The translations under genes were made by a program, and so were the position numbers. This document shows positions 38,772 through 48,201 of a stretch of DNA of 64,000 nucleotides, one piece after another (positions within the stretch are counted from its first letter, which is position 1; every line of letters starts with the position of its first letter). Source of the DNA: Rhodospirillaceae bacterium (GTDB taxonomy: Bacteria; Pseudomonadota; Alphaproteobacteria; SP197); the NCBI GenBank assembly GCA_002722885.1, contig PBNE01000021.1:1-64000 (forward strand). The letters run 5' to 3'. The notes under the pieces were generated by a model. That model saw nothing but the letters and a program-made list of their open reading frames with translations, had not been told where the DNA came from and made no database searches.

Positions 38772-40394
38772 CTAGAGAGCGGCAGCCTGTTCGCGCAGGA
38801 CAAACTTCTGAATCTTGCCCGTAGAGGTCTTCGGCAGCTCCGTGAAGACGATGGTCTTGGGGCATTTGAAATGCGCCATGTTGTCGCGGCAGAAGGCGAT
38901 GATCTCCACCTCCGTCGCTTCCGATCCGGGACGCAGCGTGACAAAGGCGCAGGGCGTTTCACCCCATTTTTCATCAGGCCTGGCCACCACCGCGGCTTCC
39001 GCGACAGCGGGGTGACGATAGAGCACACCTTCGACCTCGATAGTCGAGATGTTCTCGCCGCCGGAGATGATGATGTCCTTGCTGCGGTCCTTGATCTGGG
39101 CATAGCCGTCAGGGTGCATGACGGCGAGGTCACCACTGTGGAACCAGCCGCCTTCAAAGGATTTTTCTGTCGTTGCCGGGTTCTTCAGGTAACCCGACAT
39201 TGTGATGTTCCCGCGCATCATGATCTCACCCATGGTCTCGCCGTCGGCCGGAACCGGCTCCATGGTTTCGGGATCGGCGACCATCATCGCTTCCTGAACG
39301 ACGTAGGTGACGCCCTGACGCGCCTTCTTGTCGGCCTTGTCCTGGGCCGACAGCATGTCCCATTCGGGATGCCAGGCGCAGACTGTGGCCGGGCCATAGA
39401 CTTCAGTGAGGCCGTAGACGTGTGTGATCTCCAACCCCTTCGCCTCGATCCTCTCCAGGACGGCGGCTGGAGGCGCAGCACCAGCCGTCATCATTTTCAC
39501 CGGATGTGTGATGCTATCCCACAGCGCATTATCACCCGACAGCATCATCGTCATGACGATCGGCGCACCACAGAGATGGGTGACCTCGTGTTCGGCAATG
39601 GCCCCAAGGATCGCTTCGGCGGAAAGCCCGCGCAGACAAACATGAGTTCCGGCCATCGCGGTCACGGTCCAGGGAAAACACCAGCCGTTGCAGTGGAACA
39701 TCGGCAGGGTCCAGAGGTAGACCGGGAAATGGGGCATCGCCCAGGTGATGATGTTGCCGAGGCCGTTCATGTAGGCGCCACGGTGATGGTAGACGACACC
39801 CTTGGGATCACCTGTGGTGCCGGACGTGTAGTTCAGGGCAATCGGCTGCCATTCATCGGCCGGGCCCGAGAACACAGCATCGGGATCGCCCTCAGCAAGA
39901 AGGTCCTCATAGCTGAGATCACCGATCAGGCGCCCATCCTCACAGAGCGGATCGTCAATATCGACCACCAGCGGTCGGCTCTCCGCCTCTTCGAGCGCCT
40001 TTTCGATCACATCGGCAAAGCTGGAATCAGTGATCAGAACCTTTGCTTCGCCGTGGTTCAGGATGAACGCGATGGCATCCGCATCGAGACGGACATTGAG
40101 CGAGTTGAGCACGGCATCGACCATCGGCACACCATGGCTGGCCTCAAGAAACTCCGGAATGTTGGGCGCCATGATCGCTATGGTGTCGCCCAGACCGATT
40201 CCGCGCTTCCGCAGTGCCGACGCCAGACGCCGGCAGCGCTCGGCTGTTTCGGCCCAGGTCCGGCGAAGATCGCCGTGAATGACGGCAATGCGGTCGGGGT
40301 GGACGGCGGCGGTTCGGTTCAGAAACGCCACCGGTGACAGCGGAACATAGTTGGCGTCATTCCGCCCCAGACCCTGCTCGTAGATGTTTGCCAT
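38772..40394 (-). CDS. AMP-dependent acyl-CoA synthetase
   Basis: LNYTSGTTGDPKGVVYHHRGAYMNGLGN...PMFHCNGWCFPWTVTAMAGTHVCLR...VYGLTEVYGPATVC...GGENISTIEVEGVLYRHPAVAEAAVVARPDEKWGETPCAF. Confidence 0.94.
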   Translation of the reverse strand: MANIYEQGLGRNDANYVPLSPVAFLNRTAAVHPDRIAVIHGDLRRTWAETAERCRRLASALRKRGIGLGDTIAIMAPNIPEFLEASHGVPMVDAVLNSLNVRLDADAIAFILNHGEAKVLITDSSFADVIEKALEEAESRPLVVDIDDPLCEDGRLIGDLSYEDLLAEGDPDAVFSGPADEWQPIALNYTSGTTGDPKGVVYHHRGAYMNGLGNIITWAMPHFPVYLWTLPMFHCNGWCFPWTVTAMAGTHVCLRGLSAEAILGAIAEHEVTHLCGAPIVMTMMLSGDNALWDSITHPVKMMTAGAAPPAAVLERIEAKGLEITHVYGLTEVYGPATVCAWHPEWDMLSAQDKADKKARQGVTYVVQEAMMVADPETMEPVPADGETMGEIMMRGNITMSGYLKNPATTEKSFEGGWFHSGDLAVMHPDGYAQIKDRSKDIIISGGENISTIEVEGVLYRHPAVAEAAVVARPDEKWGETPCAFVTLRPGSEATEVEIIAFCRDNMAHFKCPKTIVFTELPKTSTGKIQKFVLREQAAAL

Positions 40395-40516
40395 GACTGC
40401 CTCCTTCCCGGCCACTGACCTCTCCCGACATTTCCCGATCAGGGGCGCAATTTCCAGCATTCAACTCGCCGCAAGACCGAGGCAGACTGCATGACACACT
40501 CACGGGAGACACGAAC

Positions 40517-40930
40517 ATGTCCCAACCCGAACCAGCGCTCGTCACACACAACGGAGGCTGCCACTGCGGCCGCGTCCGGTTCGAGGTGGACGCGCCTGTA
40601 GTGCTGGAACTCGACGCATGTAACTGCACGGTCTGCGTGATGTCGGGCATCGTACACCATGTCGTTCCCGCCGAGCGGTTCCGACTGACACAGGGTGAGG
40701 ACGTCCTGACGAACTACACCTTCGGCACCGGCATTGCCCGCCACCCGTTCTGTTCGGTCTGCGGCATCAAGTCGTTCTACCACCCGCGTGCCTATCCCAA
40801 CGGCGTGAGTGTCAACGCCAACTGCCTTGATCCCGACACGATCGAATCGATGGCCGTGACGCGCCGTTTCGACGGTCTGAACTGGGAGGAAGCGCTGCAG
40901 GGTGACAATTACACCCCGCCCAGCGGTTAG
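40517..40930 (+). CDS. GFA-family (CENP-V/Gfa zinc) protein
   Basis: GGCHCGRVRFEVDAP...CNCTVC...HPFCSVCGIKSFYHPR. Confidence 0.9.
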   Translation: MSQPEPALVTHNGGCHCGRVRFEVDAPVVLELDACNCTVCVMSGIVHHVVPAERFRLTQGEDVLTNYTFGTGIARHPFCSVCGIKSFYHPRAYPNGVSVNANCLDPDTIESMAVTRRFDGLNWEEALQGDNYTPPSG

Positions 40931-41313
40931 CCTTCCAGCAGCCCCTCTTCGGTCAGGACTTTGCGAGCCACGCGGAAGCACTCAAGGGACTGAGGCACAC
41001 CGCAATAGATGCCCACGACGTGGCAAGCTGCGCGGATCTGCTCCTTGGTGACGCCGTTGCGAAGGGCGCCACGGCAGTGAATCTCCCATTCGTGCATCTT
41101 GCCTAGGGCGCCGATCATCGAAAGGTTCATGAGGGAGCGGGTCTTGGGATCGATGGCATCATCGCCCCAGCCGAAACCCCAGCACCACTCGGTCATTGCT
41201 TCCTGAAACGGCCGGGTGAATTCGTCGGCCGCAGCGAGATTCTTTTCGACATACTCGGTACCCAGCGTTGCCTTGCGCTGCGCCAGTCCGAGTTCAAAAC
41301 GTTTCTTATCCAT
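40927..41313 (-). CDS. carboxymuconolactone decarboxylase family protein
   Basis: WGDDAIDPKTRSLMNLSMIGALGKMHEWEIHCRGALRNGVTKEQIRAACHVVGIYCGVPQSLECFRVA. Confidence 0.92.
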   Translation of the reverse strand: MDKKRFELGLAQRKATLGTEYVEKNLAAADEFTRPFQEAMTEWCWGFGWGDDAIDPKTRSLMNLSMIGALGKMHEWEIHCRGALRNGVTKEQIRAACHVVGIYCGVPQSLECFRVARKVLTEEGLLEG

Positions 41314-41374
41314 GTTGGGCTCCCTGAAAGACCGTCTGATCGACACCTAGCACCTATCGGTCCTGTTCGGGCAT

Positions 41375-41905
41375 CTAATCGTCACGATAAATGGCCAGCG
41401 CACGCCGCTGTGCATGAAAGCGGTCTATGTTCGCGACGACCTCTTCGTTTGCGTCTGCGATGACAAAGGCCATCAGTGTTTCGAGGAGAGCACCAGCAGC
41501 CACGGTGGAGTTGAAGAAATGCGCCGTCTCGGTCTGCACGACAAAACCGTGCTCGCTGCCCGCGACCACCGGGGAGGCCGGACTGTCGGACAGACCGATG
41601 ACCGTCACGCCCTGACGGCGCGCTATCGCTACCGCATCCACGATCTCACTGCGATAGGGCTTGAAGGTCATTGCCGGCAGAACATCGCCCGGACCGGCCC
41701 GGGCGACATCATCGATTGCGAGACTGCCATCTCTTGGAATGGCGCGAACGCTGCCGAGCGCCATATCGGCGAGATAGGCAAAGTTCCGGGCGAGCGTGTG
41801 ATTGATGCCGACCCCCAGAACATAGGAATGCCGTGCCTCGACGATGGCGTCGGCGGCAGCCTTGATGCGGCCGGTGTCCGTGGCTGCAAAGGTCTGTTCG
41901 ATATT
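41375..41905 (-). pseudogene. MurR/RpiR-family regulator, 5' truncated (SIS domain only)
   Basis: NIEQTFAATDTGRIKAAADAIVEARHSYVLGVGINHTLARNFAYLADMALGSVRAIPRDGSLAIDD...VIGLSDSPASPVVAGSEHGFVVQTETAHFFNSTVAAGALLETLMAFVIADANEEVVANIDRFHAQRRALAIYRDD*; no HTH domain upstream. Confidence 0.65.
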
Positions 41906-42109
41906 GTGTTCACGGATGGCCCGGTCGCCAACTACCGCGACGCCAAAGGATCGGATCAGGTCCGCACGGCACGGTTCAACGCGCGGTTGCGTGAAAAGGG
42001 TATTCTGAAGCCCCCCGGCAAGGTCTACCCCTGCCTGGCGCTGACCGAGGCCGACCTCGAACAGACGGTCGATGCCATCAGCTACACGGCTGCAAACATC
42101 GACGGCTGA
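41895..42109 (+). pseudogene. class III (glutamate-1-semialdehyde-type) aminotransferase, 5' truncated
   Basis: GLFDIVFTDGPVANYRDAKGSDQVRTARFNARLREKGILKPPGKVYPCLALTEADLEQTVDAISYTAANIDG*: C-terminal segment only. Confidence 0.6.
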
Positions 42110-42112
42110 CGT

Positions 42113-43744
42113 TCACTCCTGAAATGCGAACCGCGCTTCAAAGGGTTCGAGTTGAGGCTTGCCGAGGATGTAGTCGGCGGCGCGTGAGGCCATCATCTGG
42201 GTCGGGGCGTTGAGGTTGGCGCTGATCACGCGGGGCATGGTCGAGGCGTCGACAACTCGCAACGCCTCCATGCCATGGACCCGGAACTGGTCATCGACCA
42301 CCGCCTGGGCATCGTGGCCCATGCGGCAGGTTCCGCAGGGATGGAAATCGGTCGAGGTCAACTCCCGCACGGCCTCTTCAATCTCCTTGTCGGTCTTCAC
42401 GTCCGGACCGGGACTAAGCTCAAAGCCACGCAGGTGATCGAAGGCCGGCTGTGCGATCAGTTCGCGCATCTTCTTGATGCCCTCGACCAGTTCAGCGAGA
42501 TCGAAGGGGTCGTCGAGATAACGAAAATACAGGGCTGGTTTTGTGCCAGGATCAGCCGACTTCAGGGCGATGTAGCCCGAACTCCGAGGCCGCAGCTGGT
42601 CGACCTGAAGCATGAAGGCCTGCTTCAGCTTGATGTGCGTGCCATCATAATCATAGCCCACGGGACCGAAGTGATACTGCAGATTAGGATAGTCGACGCG
42701 GTCGTTCCCCCGGACCAGCCCCCCCGCTTCCCAGACATTCGACGCCGCGATTCCGCTGCGGCTGAGCATCCATTGTGCACCGGCCATGAGCTTGTTAAGC
42801 GGACGGTCAACACGATGCATGGGAAAGGACTGAGTACAGGCAACCGTCATGGGGACCGTCGCATGGTCCTGGAGGTTCTGGCCGACACCGGGGAGGTCGA
42901 GGCGTACGTCAATACCATGCTGTCTCAGGCCGTCCGCGGGGCCGATGCCCGACAGCATCAGCGCCTGCGGCGAGTTGATCGCCCCGCCTGACAAGATGAC
43001 TTCCTTTTCGGCTTCGACCCTGTGCCGCTCGCCTCGATGGTCAAAAACCACGCCCGAGGCGCGGTTGCCGTCGATGATCACACTCTGGACCACCGCATCG
43101 GTCTTCAGCGTCAGATTGCTGCGTGACAGGGCCGGCTTGAGATGCGCCACAGCGGCGCTGCACCGTCGGCCATCGCGCTTGGTCGCATCAAGACGCGTTA
43201 CCCCTTCTGGCTGGTAGCCGTTGGGATCGTCGGTCCGCCCCTGCCCGGCCTGCTCACCGGCTTCCAGGAAGGCATCATAGAGAGGGTTTTCGTAGCTGCC
43301 CTTTGTGACGCCCAGCGGACCGTCTCCACCACGCCAGTCACTGGCGCCTCGGTCGCTGGTTTCGCCGGCCTTGAAGTAGGGAAGACAGTTGGCGTAACGC
43401 CATTCCTTGAGGCCCAGCTCGTCGGCCCAGCGGTCGTAGTCCTGTGGCTGGCCGCGCATGTAGACCATGGAGTTGATCGACGATGACCCCCCGACCACAC
43501 GCCCGCGCGGCATCACGACCTGACGACCATGGAGTTCCGGCTCGTCCTCGGTCTTGTAGTTCCAGTTGATCTTGGGATCCCGATGCGCCTTGTAGACGCC
43601 GGCGGGAATGTGGATCAGCAGGTTCCGGTCCATCGGTCCCGCTTCTAGGACCAGAACCGAATTCCGGCCGTTGGCACTCAGCTTGTTGGCAAGCACACAG
43701 CCTGCCGAGCCCGCACCGATGATGACATAATCGTACCGCGCCAT
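42113..43744 (-). CDS. GMC-family (choline-dehydrogenase-like) oxidoreductase
   Basis: YDYVIIGAGSAGCVLANKLS...PRGRVVGGSSSINSMVYMRGQPQDYDRW...LSGGAINSPQALMLSGIGP...HPCGTCRMG. Confidence 0.95.
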   Translation of the reverse strand: MARYDYVIIGAGSAGCVLANKLSANGRNSVLVLEAGPMDRNLLIHIPAGVYKAHRDPKINWNYKTEDEPELHGRQVVMPRGRVVGGSSSINSMVYMRGQPQDYDRWADELGLKEWRYANCLPYFKAGETSDRGASDWRGGDGPLGVTKGSYENPLYDAFLEAGEQAGQGRTDDPNGYQPEGVTRLDATKRDGRRCSAAVAHLKPALSRSNLTLKTDAVVQSVIIDGNRASGVVFDHRGERHRVEAEKEVILSGGAINSPQALMLSGIGPADGLRQHGIDVRLDLPGVGQNLQDHATVPMTVACTQSFPMHRVDRPLNKLMAGAQWMLSRSGIAASNVWEAGGLVRGNDRVDYPNLQYHFGPVGYDYDGTHIKLKQAFMLQVDQLRPRSSGYIALKSADPGTKPALYFRYLDDPFDLAELVEGIKKMRELIAQPAFDHLRGFELSPGPDVKTDKEIEEAVRELTSTDFHPCGTCRMGHDAQAVVDDQFRVHGMEALRVVDASTMPRVISANLNAPTQMMASRAADYILGKPQLEPFEARFAFQE

Positions 43745-44183
43745 GGAGATCGCCTTTGCTTGTGTAGGGTCGTGTCCTCGTGGCGGCAATCTAGCGCATA
43801 CTGGGGCCGGCGCTCCAAGCTCAACGGACAGAATTTTGGCCAATCGTCACGTTCTGAAGGACGGCTACTGGAAGATGCGGATCAAGCATCCGTATTCCAT
43901 GGTTACTGCCTGCGATGATCTCGCAGCCACCTGCGGTCAGGAAGCTATTGCCGAACACGGAGAAGTGCTGCACGGCGGCGATCTCTTAGCCCAATCGCGC
44001 CACATTATCGCAACCAAGCAGCGCACCTCGCGCGATCTCAATCTTCCTGCCGGCGACCTCTCCCGGGTCATGCTCTACACCAGTGAAACCGACCCCTCCC
44101 GCCTTGAGGCCTGTGCCTCGCTCTTCCGCCAGCAGACACGCAACAGCCCACCGGTAATGGCGATCTCGATTCCCGCGCCTTGA
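43743..44183 (+). CDS. possible RidA/YjgF-like protein, possibly C-terminally truncated
   Basis: QSRHIIATKQRTSRDLNLPAGDLSRVMLYTSETDPSRLEACASLFRQQTRNSPPVMAISIPAP; stop lies before the usual RidA C-terminal strand. Confidence 0.3.
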   Translation: MEIAFACVGSCPRGGNLAHTGAGAPSSTDRILANRHVLKDGYWKMRIKHPYSMVTACDDLAATCGQEAIAEHGEVLHGGDLLAQSRHIIATKQRTSRDLNLPAGDLSRVMLYTSETDPSRLEACASLFRQQTRNSPPVMAISIPAP

Positions 44184-44324
44184 TGGCAACGAATTGAAGA
44201 ACATCAGCCTATTGCGGGATTTCATTCGCCATGCCCCATCATGGTGTGGAGTTTGTCTTCGGGAAAGCGTTACGTGGCAGTCGACTGTGCTAGGTTTGCC
44301 GGACTTTCTCCAAGGTACGGTAGC

Positions 44325-44705
44325 ATGCGCATCACGATCGAAATCTCTCCGGGCGAACTGCTCGACAAGATCTCCATTCTTGAAATCAAGACAGAGAGAA
44401 TCCCCGACGGCGACAAGCTCGCCCACATTCGCCGCGAACTTGAAACCCTCTCGCGTTCGCGCGCGCAGGACATCCCCGACAACGACGGCATCCGGGGCCT
44501 GTTCAGCGAGCTCAAGACCATCAATGAGACGCTCTGGGAGATCGAAGACGACATCCGTCTCTGTGAAAAGGCCAGAGACTTCGGTGAAAAGTTCATCCGC
44601 CTGGCGCGGGCTGTCTACATCACCAACGATCGTCGCGCGGCGGTGAAGAGCCGCATCGACCGACTGATGCAGAGTGACATCGGAGAAATGAAGTCCTACG
44701 CCTGA
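44325..44705 (+). CDS. DUF6165-like protein
   Basis: MRITIEISPGELLDKISILEIKTERIPDGDKLAHIRRELETL...INETLWEIEDDIRLCEKARDFGEKFIRLARAVYITNDRRAAVKSRID. Confidence 0.75.
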   Translation: MRITIEISPGELLDKISILEIKTERIPDGDKLAHIRRELETLSRSRAQDIPDNDGIRGLFSELKTINETLWEIEDDIRLCEKARDFGEKFIRLARAVYITNDRRAAVKSRIDRLMQSDIGEMKSYA

Positions 44706-44720
44706 CAGAACACCTGTCGT

Positions 44721-45083
44721 TCAGGTGACATAGACACCTTTGTTGATTTGCAGCGCTTTCGCCACCAGCTCCATCAGCATGTCGCGGGGTGCACGGACAC
44801 GTTCACCATCGACATCAGCCCCGGCCCGCCGCCAAATCTCGAGAGACGGCTCGTGACGGAACTCAACACCAACCTCCTCGATGATCCGCATGGCCATGTC
44901 GTCAACCTTCTCGACACCGTCGGCGTCGAGCAGATCAGTGACGGGAATATTGCGGGCCAGCGAGGGCCGATGCACAACCGGGGCTGTCTCAATCGCTTCA
45001 TGACGGGCCGAACGTCCACCGTGGTGACGGGTGCCCGCGCCCCGTAGCGGGGCCTCGATATCAATGCCCCGATCACCAGTCAC
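44721..45083 (-). pseudogene. trimethylamine methyltransferase (MttB)-like N-terminal fragment
   Basis: IPVTDLLDADGVEKVDDMAMRIIEEVGVEFRHEPSLEIWRRAGADVDGERVRAPRDMLMELVA then a short unrelated tail and stop; ~120 aa versus ~500 expected. Confidence 0.6.
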
Positions 45084-46204
45084 GCTGCCGAGCCTCGGAC
45101 GCGCCTGAGCGCCTCACCGAGCCGTTGTGTGCCTCCCTCGATTTCGGCGACGGTGGGATAGCCGAACGCCAGCCGGACATAAGGTCCGGCATTGTTGTGG
45201 ATGTGAAAGCTCGATCCATGCGCGACGTCGACACCGTGTTCGTTGCCGACCTCAATCAGGCGGCCGGGGTCGACGTCATCGGGCAGCTTGACCCAGATGA
45301 AAAGGCCGCCCGGCGGATTGGAAATACGGCACTCGTTGCCAAGGTGGCGGCGCAGGCCGGAGACCATCGCGTCACGTTTCACCTTGAGCCCGTCGTTGGC
45401 CATCTCGATATGGTCCCAAAGACGGTCCTTCAGGTACTCGTGGGTGATCGCGGAGGCCAACGTGTTCGGGCCGGCGTCGTGCCGGCGCGCCAGAATCCTT
45501 TCCAGCATGGGAGGTTTGGCCACGATGTAACCCAAACGCACCCCTGGTGCGAAAATCTTCGAGAGCGAGCCCAGATAGACCTGCCTAGGGTCGTCATCGA
45601 GAGCGTAAAACGCGCGTGGTTTGTCACCATCGTAGTGGACATCGCCATAACAGTTGTCCTCGACGACCGGAATGTCGTGGCGCCGCGCCAGCGCGATCAG
45701 CTCCATGCGGCGGGCCTCTGACATCACCGCACCGGTCGGGTTCTGGTAGGTCGCCAGCGTGTAGATGCAACGCGGAGAGCGGCCTTCACCCTTCAGCCGT
45801 TCGAGAGTTTCTGCCAGGGCATCGATCCGCATGCCTTCGCCGTCGAGGGGAACACCGACCATTTCGATTCCCATGTCCTCGAAGGCGCGGATGCTGCCAA
45901 CGTAGGTGTACTCCTCCAGAACGATCAGATCGTCTGTCCCGGTGCACTGCGCCTGGACTCCCATGGTCACCGCCTGCATCGACCCGTGCGTGATCACGAC
46001 GTGTTCGGGATCGACCTCCACGCCCTCACGATCCCGCTCGCGTTGCGCCATCAGCTCGCGCAGGCCCGGGTGCCCCAGCTTGCCGGGATAGGTGTTGAGA
46101 TCGACCGCCATGGTACGCATGACACGCTGGGCCGCCTCGGCAAAGGCATCCACCGGGAAGGTCTCGGGGTTTGTGTTGCCGGTCGCAAAACTAATGATGT
46201 CCAA
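45080..46204 (-). CDS. PLP-dependent aminotransferase (2-aminoadipate/MocR-like)
   Basis: ISFATGNTNPETFP...YPGKLGHPGLRELMAQRERDREGVEVDPEHVVITHGSMQAV...YQNPTGAVMSEARR...LGSLSKIFAPGVRLGYIVA. Confidence 0.93.
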   Translation of the reverse strand: MDIISFATGNTNPETFPVDAFAEAAQRVMRTMAVDLNTYPGKLGHPGLRELMAQRERDREGVEVDPEHVVITHGSMQAVTMGVQAQCTGTDDLIVLEEYTYVGSIRAFEDMGIEMVGVPLDGEGMRIDALAETLERLKGEGRSPRCIYTLATYQNPTGAVMSEARRMELIALARRHDIPVVEDNCYGDVHYDGDKPRAFYALDDDPRQVYLGSLSKIFAPGVRLGYIVAKPPMLERILARRHDAGPNTLASAITHEYLKDRLWDHIEMANDGLKVKRDAMVSGLRRHLGNECRISNPPGGLFIWVKLPDDVDPGRLIEVGNEHGVDVAHGSSFHIHNNAGPYVRLAFGYPTVAEIEGGTQRLGEALRRVRGSAA

Positions 46205-46213
46205 GGCGATCTC

Positions 46214-46453
46214 CTAATCGTTGATCGAATAGCCGCCGTCGAACGCTATCGAAGCGCCAGTGATGTAGTCGGAGGCATGACCCGACAGGAACACGAGCTT
46301 GCGGGTCTTGTTACCGCCGTTGGCAAGGTCGATGCAGTCATCCCGCTTGACCCAAAGGCGGGGACCAACCAGGACCGCTGTGACGTTGTCCAATGGTTCA
46401 ATCGGTGTCGGTGCGTGCGCGAGCGCGATACGGGGGAATCGGTCGAGGTCCAC
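46214..46453 (-). pseudogene. in-frame fusion of D-cysteine desulfhydrase 5' end and SDR 3' end
   Basis: [53 protein letters not shown] | [26 protein letters not shown]. Confidence 0.75.
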
Positions 46454-46686
46454 GAGAACAATCTGTGTCTGAGATGAAAAGTGTGTGCGTCAGGCTGCCG
46501 ACATCATCGGGCCGCGGGACCTGTCGGCGCAACTTTTCCTTCAGGTGACAAACTCAGGGAAAGCCGGTCGCCGGGCACGCCGCAATGGTGCGTCATCGCT
46601 CGGCCCGCCTTGAAACCGGACACCGATCCCACGCATGCTCTCGCCCTGCCCCGTTGGGGCATGGCCTCATTGTTCGGGAGAGAGAC

Positions 46687-48015
46687 GTGTCGGACCAGCG
46701 TGATGTCGTCATCATCGGGGCAGGCTCATCCGGCCTGTCGGCGGCCAAGGAACTCCAACGCCTCGGCATCTCTACAACCGTGATCGAAGGCTCGCACCGC
46801 ATCGGCGGCCGCGCCTATTCCGAAGAACTGGTGCCGGGCACCTGGTTTGACCTGGGTTGCGCCTGGCTGACCGACGGGGACGACAACCCGTTCGCCAGGA
46901 TCGCCGACAGCCTGGGTATTCTCCTGGGGCGTTCGACCTGGGAAGCCTACAACAACACCGACAACCATCGCTTTATCCACAACGGCGTTCGCCTGGGCCG
47001 TGAAGAGCACGACGCCTGCCGCCGCTACTACGACGAAAGCTACGAGGCCGTGGCGGTCGCCGCCGGCACCGACCCCGAACCGTCGATGAGTGATGTGATA
47101 GACCTCGAAAGCCCCTATGCGCCGCCGTTTCTGGAGAGTGTCGCGACCGGCTGGGGCGTCGATGTTGATGGTGTCTCCTGTGCAGACAACACAACATCGA
47201 CCGGCGAACTCGGCTATCCCGTTCCGCACGGCTACGGCAACCTCGTCGCTGCCTGGGGTGCCGATGTCGAGGTCACCCTGAACGCGAGAGCGGAGCGGAT
47301 CGACTGGTCAGGCCCCGGCGTCGCCGTCGAAACACCGAAGGGGACGGTCAAGGCCGATCTGGTACTGGTCACGGTCTCAACTGGCATGATGGCCTCCGGC
47401 GAGATCGCCTTTGATCCCCTGCTGCCGGACTGGAAACTGGAAGCAATCCAAGGGCTGCCCATGGGTACGGAAAACAAAATGGGCCTGGCCTTCGACACCG
47501 ACGTCTTCGGACCGGAAGGACGCGGCCACCACACCGTCTGGAGCGACAACGCGGACTCCGCGAAGGTCGACGTCAACGGCATGGGTTTCAACTCCGTGTC
47601 GGTGTTCACTGGCGGCCGTCATGGCATCTGGCTCGAAAAGCAGGGACCGCAGGCCTGTCACGACTTCGCCGTCGACCGTGTGGCAGAGATTTTCGGCAAC
47701 GACATCCGCAAACACGTCGTCCGCTCGATTACGACAGCCTGGAGTTCAGAGCCCTGGACCTACGGCTCCTGGGCCTGTGCTCTGCCGGGCCAAGCGCACC
47801 AACGCGAGCCTCTGGGGCAAGCCCTCGACGACCGCATGTTCTTTGCCGGTGAAGCCACGAGCATCGGCAGCCAAGGAACCTGCGATGGCGCCTACAAATC
47901 TGGTATCCGCGCAGCAGAGGAGATTGCCGCTCACATCAAAGGCACCGCCCGAGATCGCCGTCCGCTACGGACCCCAGATCCGTGCTTTTCTCGGCTGCAT
48001 GCACCACGGCGCTGA
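46687..48015 (+). CDS. flavin monoamine oxidase family protein
   Basis: VVIIGAGSSGLSAAKELQRLGISTTVIEGSHRIGGRAYSE...YPVPHGYGNLVAAWG...MFFAGEATSIGSQGTCDGAYKSGIRAAEEI; GTG start. Confidence 0.9.
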   Translation: MSDQRDVVIIGAGSSGLSAAKELQRLGISTTVIEGSHRIGGRAYSEELVPGTWFDLGCAWLTDGDDNPFARIADSLGILLGRSTWEAYNNTDNHRFIHNGVRLGREEHDACRRYYDESYEAVAVAAGTDPEPSMSDVIDLESPYAPPFLESVATGWGVDVDGVSCADNTTSTGELGYPVPHGYGNLVAAWGADVEVTLNARAERIDWSGPGVAVETPKGTVKADLVLVTVSTGMMASGEIAFDPLLPDWKLEAIQGLPMGTENKMGLAFDTDVFGPEGRGHHTVWSDNADSAKVDVNGMGFNSVSVFTGGRHGIWLEKQGPQACHDFAVDRVAEIFGNDIRKHVVRSITTAWSSEPWTYGSWACALPGQAHQREPLGQALDDRMFFAGEATSIGSQGTCDGAYKSGIRAAEEIAAHIKGTARDRRPLRTPDPCFSRLHAPRR

Positions 48016-48201
48016 TAAGGATCTGTGTAGTGGCTTCCGTGGTGACTGCGAAGCCTGGGTCGACACCCTGCCTCGGCCAACGTGGCGAAGCGAACGCGGA
48101 GGCCCACCCACTGTTGAACACCCGAAATCCCATGGTGCAGGCTGACGGTGACGCAATATCACAACATGTGGCAAATGCGCCGTTGGCCTTCCCGGGAGTA
48201 G

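Noticed and set aside
38871-40337. 488-aa plus-strand ORF
   Set aside because: Antisense shadow of the acyl-CoA synthetase; His/Arg/Gly-rich composition without motifs
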